14,650 nt of DNA from Deltaproteobacteria bacterium (GTDB lineage Bacteria > Desulfobacterota > Binatia > DP-6): NCBI GenBank assembly GCA_005879205.1, contig VBLD01000207.1, positions 1-14,650 of the forward strand, given 5' to 3'. The stretch's first letter is position 1. The number at the start of each line of letters is the position of its first letter. Both the position numbers and the translations under genes were made by a program. The notes under the pieces are model-generated. The model saw nothing but the letters and a program-made list of their open reading frames with translations, was not told the origin of the DNA and did no database searches. This document shows, piece by piece, positions 7,793 through 13,230 of this stretch.

Positions 7793-9562
7793 TCAGCTGC
7801 CGGGGACGATCTTGTAGATCTTTCCGTCGCTCGTGCCGCCGGCGCCGTAGTCGGCGATGTAGAGCTCGCCGCGCGCGTCTTCCCCGAACGAGGTGACGCT
7901 GTCGATCGCGAGACCGCCGCCGGGTGCCAGATCGCCGGTGCGGTCGGCGAGGTTCTGCGCGTCGCCGCCGCTCACGCCCCGGAAGGTGCGGATGAACGCC
8001 GAGCAGTAGTCCGAGTAGAAGTACGTCCCGCGCAGGTCCGGCATCCGGCAGCCCCGATAGACGAAGCCGCCGGTGATCGAGCACCCGTTCGAGTGATCGT
8101 ACTCGAGGACCGGCAGCGTGAGCCCGGTCTGGTCGCAGCCGCTCGACGGATTGAAGCAGTGGCGGCCCTCCATGATGTGCCAGCCGTAGTTAACGCCCGC
8201 CACGGTCGGTGCGGGCTGGAAGTCGACCTCCTCCCACGCGCCCTGGCCGACGTCGGCGATGTAGAGGTCGCCCGTGCCCCGGTCGAAGCTGAACCGCCAC
8301 GGGTTGCGGAGCCCCTTCGCCCAGATCTGGACGGCCTCGCTGACGGGGTCGATGCGGAGCAGCTTGCCGAGGAGCTCGGCGTCGTTCTGCGCCCGGTTAC
8401 CCGGGTCGCCGGCGTCGCCGCCGTCGCCCATGCCGACGTAGAGGAACCCGTCGGGGCCGAAGACGTTGTCGCCGCCGTTGTGGTTCGCGAAGGGTTGCGC
8501 GATCGTGGTGAGGATGTGCTCGCTCGTCCCGTCGGCGACGGCGGGGTCGCCGCTCAGGTTGTAGCGCGCGATCACCGTGTCGCCGCTGTTGTTCGTGTAG
8601 TTGACGAAGAAGAGCCCGCTCGACTCGTAGTCGGGCGGGAAGGCGACGCTCAGGAGCCCCCGCTCGCCACAGCAGGAGACCTTGCCCGCGATGTCGAGGA
8701 ACGGGGTCGCCTGAAGGACGTCGTTCTCGATGATGCGGATGCGCCCCGGTTGCTCGACCACGAACACGCGGTTCGGATCGAGCCGGGGGGCCGTCACCGC
8801 GGTCGGCTTCTCGAGCCCCGCCGCGATGCGCACGGAGTGAATCGCCGTGCCGGCGACCGTGGGCACGCCGGCGCAGACGGCCGACGTGTTCTCGAGCTGA
8901 CAGGTCGCCGAGCAGCCGTCGCCGCTCATCAGGTTGCCGTCGTCGCACTCCTCGCTACCCTCCGCGATGCCGTTGCCGCACGCCCCGGGCGTCGAGGGCG
9001 TGCAGTCCGCCGGCGGCGACGCACCCCTCGCCGTGACCCGGGGAGCCGCGTTGTGCGAGAAGCTCGTGAAGTGCGCGCAGTAGACGTCGCCCGCGCCGAC
9101 CGTGAAGCGGACGTCGATCGCCCCCTGGGGCCGGGTCACGCGGTACGGCCATGCGGCGCCGCCGCCGGTCACGACGAGCAGGCCTCGGTTCTTCGGACCC
9201 GTATGGAAGATGACCCGGCGTACGCCGGTGGTGGCGGCGCGGTCGTCGTAGCGGTAACCCGCGTTGCCCGCCGGGCGGCCGAGCCCGATCCAGTGCGCGG
9301 GATCGAGGGATACCGTGCCCGTCGCGCCGTCGCCCGGGCCGGCCCCGGCGATCTCGAGAGTGGCGCCCACCGAGCGCGGATCGCCGGCGGCGTGCGGATC
9401 GATCGCCGGGTCGCGCGCCGCCCGGAAGCGCACCACGCGGCGCGCTGCGTTGGGAGGATCGGTCAGCAGGAGCCGGTCGCCCCCCACCGGGTGATCGGCG
9501 GCGAGCACCGCGGCGGTCATCGCGAGGACGGCGGCGGCCGAGCAACGAACGGCTCGAATCAT
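7793..9562 (-). CDS. PQQ-dependent sugar dehydrogenase family protein with DUF4215 Cys-rich repeat
   Basis: A 589-residue exported protein. Residues 1-22 are a signal peptide. Residues 23-185 are an N-terminal beta-rich domain that I do not recognise (RLLLTDPPNAARR, DVYCAHFTSFSHN). Residues about 194-224 are a myxobacterial-type Cys-rich repeat, DUF4215 (CGNGIAEGSEECDDGN, GDGCSATCQLE). Residues about 245-585 are the six-bladed propeller of soluble glucose/sorbosone dehydrogenases: GLEKPTAVTAPRLDPNRVFV, GERGLLSVAFPPDY, FANHNGGDNVFGPDGFLYVG, GMGDGGDAGDP, GLRNPWRFSFD, YIADVGQGAWEEVDF. His361 lies where soluble glucose dehydrogenase has its catalytic His. The likely reaction is PQQ-linked oxidation of a sugar or alcohol in the periplasm or at the cell surface; the substrate is unknown. 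ATG 9562 has a good Shine-Dalgarno (AGGAGTGA, 8 bases away). The mobile-looking element at 9617-10238 sits 54 bp upstream, so the original promoter may be displaced. Confidence 0.9.
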   Translation of the reverse strand: MIRAVRCSAAAVLAMTAAVLAADHPVGGDRLLLTDPPNAARRVVRFRAARDPAIDPHAAGDPRSVGATLEIAGAGPGDGATGTVSLDPAHWIGLGRPAGNAGYRYDDRAATTGVRRVIFHTGPKNRGLLVVTGGGAAWPYRVTRPQGAIDVRFTVGAGDVYCAHFTSFSHNAAPRVTARGASPPADCTPSTPGACGNGIAEGSEECDDGNLMSGDGCSATCQLENTSAVCAGVPTVAGTAIHSVRIAAGLEKPTAVTAPRLDPNRVFVVEQPGRIRIIENDVLQATPFLDIAGKVSCCGERGLLSVAFPPDYESSGLFFVNYTNNSGDTVIARYNLSGDPAVADGTSEHILTTIAQPFANHNGGDNVFGPDGFLYVGMGDGGDAGDPGNRAQNDAELLGKLLRIDPVSEAVQIWAKGLRNPWRFSFDRGTGDLYIADVGQGAWEEVDFQPAPTVAGVNYGWHIMEGRHCFNPSSGCDQTGLTLPVLEYDHSNGCSITGGFVYRGCRMPDLRGTYFYSDYCSAFIRTFRGVSGGDAQNLADRTGDLAPGGGLAIDSVTSFGEDARGELYIADYGAGGTSDGKIYKIVPGS

Positions 9563-9608
9563 GAGCTTCACTCCTAGGCGCATCGCGCGGCGGACGTAAA
9601 GCAGCGTT

Positions 9609-9616
9609 CGGCGGTT
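9609..9616 (+). repeat. left 8-bp direct repeat flanking the element
   Basis: CGGCGGTT immediately precedes the left inverted end. It is identical to 10239-10246 and is interpreted as a target-site duplication. Confidence 0.7.
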
Positions 9617-9711
9617 GGTAGTGTCCTCAAGACAATCCGCTGCACACCGGCGATGGAGGCCGGCGTACTCCCTAGTGCGCTCACGGTGGCCGATCTGGTA
9701 GACATGGCGGC

Positions 9712-10017
9712 GTGAGCGCCGACGTGCCGCGCCTCCAGCGGGCGATCCGCGACCTGCATGGCTTGGAGGCCACGCGCCTCCGGTCCGAGTACGTGCGGGA
9801 GATGTTCCGGGGCGAGGTGGCATGGGAGGGCGACGCGGAAGTGTTCGCGATCAGCCACCCGAAGGCCAGCTTCGCCTACGCCTGGGCGCACGAGACGGAC
9901 GATGGGAAGCGCCGCTTCGTCGCCGTGCTCGGGGTGCCCCCGGTCAACAGTGCGCAGGACGCCGTGCGGGCGGCGATCGTTGCCGAAACGCATCGACCGA
10001 CGGGAGGGAAAGCATGA
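9712..10017 (+). CDS. 101-residue conserved-looking protein of unknown function, passenger of the element
   Basis: A 101-residue cytoplasmic-looking protein without signal or membrane segment. It has an N-terminal helix (LQRAIRDLHGLEATRLRSEY), then alternating strands (GEVAWEGDAEVFAIS, ASFAYAWAHETDD, KRRFVAVLGVPPVNSA) and a final helix (AQDAVRAAIVAETHR). The pattern looks like a small folded alpha/beta domain rather than a chance ORF. I do not recognise a named family. The start is GTG 9712, without a strong Shine-Dalgarno; an ATG at 9704 reads only three codons in another frame. Its TGA overlaps the next gene's ATG (ATGA, 10014-10017), so the two are translationally coupled. Both lie within the inverted ends at 9617 and 10238. 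A role in the element's maintenance, or a toxin-antitoxin-like pair, is possible but unsupported. Confidence 0.7.
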   Translation: MSADVPRLQRAIRDLHGLEATRLRSEYVREMFRGEVAWEGDAEVFAISHPKASFAYAWAHETDDGKRRFVAVLGVPPVNSAQDAVRAAIVAETHRPTGGKA

Positions 10018-10229
10018 CATTCCGCGACTTCGTGGAGCAGTCCCTTTCCGATTTCGACGCGCACTTGCGCCGTGAGGGGCTGGACGGGGCAACCATCGAA
10101 ATGCGACTGCGCGCTGCACGACAGTTCGCCCTGTTATTGCTTGGCGAGCCGCAGCCAAAGGGGGAAGCGACGTCTCGTAGGGTGCAGGGGGATACGACGA
10201 ACCGCCGGTTCGGCGGGCCTCGAAATTAG
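10014..10229 (+). CDS. 71-residue helical protein, second passenger gene of the element
   Basis: A 71-residue protein starting MTFRDFVEQSLSDFDAHLRR, then GLDGATIEMRLRAARQFALL. The two amphipathic helices resemble the N-terminal SAM-like core-binding domain of tyrosine recombinases, but no catalytic domain follows, and this resemblance is weak. After LLLGEPQPKGE the tail (from ATSRRV onward) is Arg/Gly-rich and runs through the subterminal hairpin. Its TAG stop (10227-10229) overlaps the first two bases of the right inverted end, so the C-terminus may be set by the element boundary. ATG 10014 has a strong Shine-Dalgarno (GGGAGGGA) and overlaps the previous stop. Function unknown. Confidence 0.65.
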   Translation: MTFRDFVEQSLSDFDAHLRREGLDGATIEMRLRAARQFALLLLGEPQPKGEATSRRVQGDTTNRRFGGPRN

Positions 10230-10238
10230 GACACTACC

Positions 10239-10246
10239 CGGCGGTT
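10239..10246 (+). repeat. right 8-bp direct repeat flanking the element
   Basis: CGGCGGTT immediately follows the right inverted end at 10238. It is identical to the 8-mer before the left end. Confidence 0.7.
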
Positions 10247-10393
10247 CGTGCGCTAACCTGCTTCGCACCGATCGCACGGACGGGACGGCGCCGTGGCCCG
10301 CCTCCTGCGGGCTGTTCGCCGCGCTTCCACGCTCGACGCGACGGCCGCGTGGCCGGGGAGTCGCGGCTATGCTACCCGTCGCGGGCACAGCGC

Positions 10394-11207
10394 ATGGCGA
10401 ACCGGCTCGTCGCAGGCGGCTTCCAGGACGTGGACCGGACCGGTACGCCCGAGGCCTTCGCCGAGTACCTCGAGCACATCGGCACCGACGATCGCGTCCG
10501 CCGGCACAACCGCAAACGCGCGGAGGCGGCCGGGATCGCGCCGGGCTAGCGCGTGCTCGACGTCGGCTGCGGCGTGGGATTCGACGCGAGCCTGCTCGCC
10601 GAGCTGGTCGGCCCGGCCGGGCAGGTGATCGGGGTCGACCACAGCACGGCCATGGCGGAGCGGGCGACGGCCCGATTCGCGACCAGCGGGCTGCCCGTCG
10701 TGTTTCGCACCGCCGATGCGCACGCGCTGCCGTTCGACGGCGGCGTCTTCGATGCTGCCTGGACGGAGCGGGTGCTGGTGCATGTGGCCGACCCCGCGCA
10801 GGTCGTGCGGGAGATGGTCCGCGTCGTCCGCCCGGGCGGCACGGTCGTGATCGCGGAGGCCGACTACCATGCCTACGTGATCGACTCGCTCGACCCCGCC
10901 GTCGCCGGTCGGGTCCTCGCCCGGCACGCGCGCGGGCTCCGCCACCCCGACATCGGTCGGCGCGTGCGACGCCTCTGCCTCGAGGCGGGCGCCGCCGAGG
11001 TGCGGATGCGGCCGGAGGTCCGGCTGGTCCACGAGCTCGAGTATGCGGACAAGATTCTCCTCCTGCACGACCTCCTCGGCGCGGCCGTCGCCGAGGGGGA
11101 GCTCGGTGCCGACGCGGCGGCGGCGTGGTGGTCCGGCCTCGAGGAGCTGCAGCGGCGCGGCACGTTCCCTGCCGTTCTTCGTGGCGTTCGCGCGGGTGGG
11201 CCGGTAA
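10394..11207 (+). pseudogene. class I SAM methyltransferase broken by amber codon and frameshift
   Basis: A UbiE/Methyltransf_11-like gene readable for about 270 codons. It begins MANRLVAGGFQDVDRTG and reads RAEAAGIAPG, then TAG (10547-10549), then RVLDVGCGVGFDASLLAE in the same frame. The motif usually reads PGQRVLDVGCG, so CAG has become TAG. The rest is intact: VIGVDHSTAMAERA, FRTADAHALPFDGGVFDAAW (post-I and motif II), VRPGGTVVIAEAD, and ELEYADKILLLHDLL. Near the end an extra C in CCC (11167-11169) shifts the frame. The following frame gives LPFFVAFARVGR-TAA, ending at 11207, which is the expected C-terminus of such proteins. Two independent lesions point to a pseudogene or to sequence error. 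Translation from an internal GTG at 10553 would lack the N-terminal region. There is no good Shine-Dalgarno at ATG 10394. Confidence 0.8.
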
Positions 11208-11236
11208 CCCGGGCGCCGCGCTCGAGGACGACGCGG

Positions 11237-12310
11237 CTACGGCGTGCGCCGAAGCGTTGCGGCCGTCCCCGCGAGCAGAGGTGCGATCTCGCCGCGCGCC
11301 GCGCTCCGCGTCAGCTCGGCGTCCGGGACGTCGCGGTAGGTGAACTTCCACTCGACGCCGGACAACTCCTTCCCGTCCGCACGCGCCACCGGATAGATCA
11401 GGTAGTTGAGCGGCTTCCCGCTGCCGTCGACCGTGACGTCGCGCCCGCGCGTGAACAGGACGCGATTTCCCGAGAGGTTGCCGAAGAAGTAGTCCTTCAG
11501 CTCGGGGTGCTTGCGGGCCTCCGAGATGTCCACCGGAACCCAGCCGGCGCCGGGGGCGTAGAACTCGGCCCAGCAGTGGTAACCGGAGACGGTCTGCTCG
11601 CCGCCGTCTCCCTTGCCGTCGCCGTATGCCACCGGGAAGCCGATGTTCCAGCGCGCCGGGATACCGCTTGCGCGCGCGAGCGCGATGAAGAGCGTGTGGA
11701 AGTCGGTGCAATTCCCCTTGCCGACCTTGAGACAGTACGGGATGTCGCCGAGTCCCCACCCCGGTACGCTCTTGTCGTACTGCATGTGGTCGAAGACCCA
11801 GTCGTAGAGCGCGTGCGCCTGCGCGACGACGGTAGGCTTGCCGGCCGTCTCGCGGCGCGCGATTGCGCGGACCTCGTCGTTGATCTGGATCGATGGGCTC
11901 GAGGCGAGCTCGGCCGCGTACGCGGCGAGGTCGATGTCAGCCACCCGCGCGCGGCTCGCGGACACGGGCGCGCGCAGCTCCTGACGCGTCACGAGCGCGG
12001 TCACGTCGAGCACGACGGGCTCGCCCGGCTTCTCGGCGTGCAGCCACGCGACGCGATCCGCAGACTCGGGCAAGCGCAGGACGGTCACCCGCGCGCTGCC
12101 ACTCAGCTTGAGCTCGCGGACCGCCTGGTTCTCCTCGCGCGGCAACGGTAACCAGAGCTCGACTCGTTCCGTTCCGGGGGGAGGCGTGACACGCGCCTCG
12201 TAGGCGAGACGCACGGTGCGCGACCCGAGTGCGTCGCGCCCGATCGCGTCGGCGGCGACGGCGGGCCCTGCGGCGGCCAGGAGGAGCAGGGAGGGGAGGA
12301 GAGGTCGCAT
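11237..12310 (-). CDS. exported transglutaminase-like cysteine protease-fold protein
   Basis: A 357-residue protein with signal peptide MRPLLPSLLLLAAAGPAVAA. Residues about 28-135 form a beta-rich domain (RLAYEARVTPPPGTERVELW). Residues about 160-265 are a transglutaminase-like domain with the full Cys-His-Asp triad: Cys201 in KGNCTDFHTLFIALARASGI, His245 in GYHCWAEFY and Asp261 in GWVPVDISEA. The C-terminal 90 residues (DYFFGNLSGNRVLFTRGRD) resemble the tail of similar periplasmic proteins. Bacterial members act as proteases or amidases on peptides or as cross-linkers; the substrate is unknown. ATG 12310 places the signal peptide at the N-terminus. Upstream in-frame sequence is Arg/Ser-rich and not protein-like. 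The stop is TAG (11239-11237), 29 bp from the convergent methyltransferase remnant. It is divergent from the gene at 12377. Confidence 0.9.
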   Translation of the reverse strand: MRPLLPSLLLLAAAGPAVAADAIGRDALGSRTVRLAYEARVTPPPGTERVELWLPLPREENQAVRELKLSGSARVTVLRLPESADRVAWLHAEKPGEPVVLDVTALVTRQELRAPVSASRARVADIDLAAYAAELASSPSIQINDEVRAIARRETAGKPTVVAQAHALYDWVFDHMQYDKSVPGWGLGDIPYCLKVGKGNCTDFHTLFIALARASGIPARWNIGFPVAYGDGKGDGGEQTVSGYHCWAEFYAPGAGWVPVDISEARKHPELKDYFFGNLSGNRVLFTRGRDVTVDGSGKPLNYLIYPVARADGKELSGVEWKFTYRDVPDAELTRSAARGEIAPLLAGTAATLRRTP

Positions 12311-12376
12311 GACCGTTCGTCTAGCAGGGGGATTCGAGATTCGGGAGCAGTCGCGTGATGAGCGTCGGTCGATCGT

Positions 12377-12901
12377 ATGGCCGTGTCGCTGGCGTTCGGC
12401 ATCGGGATCCTCGCGGCGGTGGTCGGCGGCGCCGAGGTCCCGATCGTCGCGGGGGGGGCGTCCCAGAAATGGAGGTTCAGCGTCGAGCATCAGTACGGGT
12501 ACGAGGTCGACCTCTGGCGGCAGGGCGACAAATTCTTCGGCCTGCTTCTGGTGGGCGACGGTCCCGCGGGCGACACGCCGACGGGGATGCTCGAGGATGT
12601 CGAATTCGACGCGCACACCGGAAAGCTCTCGTTCAGGGCGAGACTCACGACGGGACTGCACTACTGTCGGGAGCACGGCGGCGTGCCGTCGCGCGACGTG
12701 TTCCGGTTCTCGGGGGTCCTGTCCAAGCGCGATCTCGCCGGCAGGATCCAGCATTCGGAGGCACGACATCCGGATGAGACCCCGCGCACCGAGCAGGTCA
12801 GGCTCCGTCGCTCGACCGGCGACCTCACCGTGCCCGCCAGCCATGCCGAATGGGAGGCCGACGCCGACCGGATACTGAAGCGCCGGGGACCTCGGTGGTA
12901 G
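12377..12901 (+). CDS. exported protein of unknown function
   Basis: A 174-residue protein with a hydrophobic N-terminus (MAVSLAFGIGILAAVVGGAEV) that looks like a signal peptide or anchor. The body has regular alternating strands and Gly turns (KWRFSVEHQYGYEVDLW, GDKFFGLLLVGDG, LEDVEFDAHTGKLSFRARL, DVFRFSGVLSKRDLAGRI), resembling a lipocalin-like beta-barrel or sandwich. I do not recognise the family. ATG 12377 lacks a close Shine-Dalgarno. The nearest one (GGGAG, 12343-12347) is well spaced for a GTG/ATG at 12355/12358 in a different frame, so the true N-terminus may involve a frame error between 12360 and 12380. It ends with TAG at 12899-12901. Confidence 0.7.
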   Translation: MAVSLAFGIGILAAVVGGAEVPIVAGGASQKWRFSVEHQYGYEVDLWRQGDKFFGLLLVGDGPAGDTPTGMLEDVEFDAHTGKLSFRARLTTGLHYCREHGGVPSRDVFRFSGVLSKRDLAGRIQHSEARHPDETPRTEQVRLRRSTGDLTVPASHAEWEADADRILKRRGPRW

Positions 12902-12941
12902 GCCCTGGCGGGCCCGGCGGACGACCTTCTCACTCGAAAAC

Positions 12942-12970
12942 TTGACAGACTACACGATTGCGAGTACGGT
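12942..12970 (+). promoter_or_regulatory. sigma-70-like promoter upstream of the acyl carrier protein locus
   Basis: A perfect -35 TTGACA (12942-12947) is followed after exactly 17 bases by TACGGT (12965-12970), which keeps the TA...T frame of the -10 consensus. The surroundings (about 12930-12960) are unusually AT-rich for this window. The start point would be near 12977, giving a leader of about 250 nt before the gene at 13231, with a small ORF inside it. The remaining 12902-13230 region holds no other gene that I can support. Confidence 0.5.
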
Positions 12971-13093
12971 CATGTTTCCTCCCTCGCGTCAATCTCGGCG
13001 ACTTCCGCCCCCCTGGCTCTCAGTTCGAGACCGCCTCGCGCTCAAAGGCCTCCGCGCGGCCGGCGTCAACACAGGCCGCACCGAGGAGGCGCC

Positions 13094-13225
13094 ATGCGAT
13101 TCGGCCAAGTCCCGGTTCGCCGTTCGTCGCCCGTCCGTGTGCGCGACGCCGTCTTCGCAGCCGGCCCGGAGCGAGCGAGCGAATCCGGAGATTCCGGGCA
13201 TGCGCTTGCCCGGTGTTCGAGGTGA
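13094..13225 (+). CDS. possible 43-residue leader or small protein
   Basis: ATG 13094 follows a near-perfect Shine-Dalgarno (GAGGAGG, 13083-13089). The frame runs 43 codons (MRFGQVPVRRSSPVRVRDAV...) to TGA 13223-13225, five bases before the next start at 13231. The next gene's own Shine-Dalgarno (GAGGTGA, 13219-13225) sits in the last codons of this ORF, so translation of the two would be coupled. Composition is Arg/Ser-rich with no recognisable domain or membrane segment. It may be a regulatory leader or a chance ORF. Confidence 0.35.
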   Translation: MRFGQVPVRRSSPVRVRDAVFAAGPERASESGDSGHALARCSR

Positions 13226-13230
13226 CGCAG

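Larger units (their letters stand above)
9617..10238. mobile_element. 622-bp transposon-like element with 11-bp inverted ends and 8-bp target duplication
   Basis: The left end GGTAGTGTCCT (9617-9627) is repeated exactly in inverted orientation at the right end, AGGACACTACC (10228-10238). Directly outside both ends is the same 8-mer CGGCGGTT (9609-9616 and 10239-10246), as expected of a target-site duplication. The interior holds two small overlapping genes (9712-10017 and 10014-10229) and no transposase, so it would move in trans. A hairpin CCGCCG-GTT-CGGCGG (10202-10216) lies just inside the right end. Several transposon families make 8-bp duplications (for example IS1595, ISL3, IS6), so the family cannot be named from this alone. 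The element separates the sugar dehydrogenase gene from what was probably its original upstream region. Confidence 0.75.

Noticed and set aside
10547..10549. Amber codon read as a sense codon (recoding)
   Set aside because: TAG terminates other intact genes in the window, and the same gene also carries a frameshift, so decay or error is simpler.
10134..11759. 541-codon minus-strand frame
   Set aside because: It overlaps the methyltransferase and transglutaminase regions, reads as Arg/Pro/Ala low-complexity sequence and has no domain.
12958..13230. In-frame N-terminal extension of the acyl carrier gene from TTG 12958
   Set aside because: It is Arg/Ser/Pro-rich, overlaps the probable -10 element and is preceded by no ribosome binding site. 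ATG 13231 has one.
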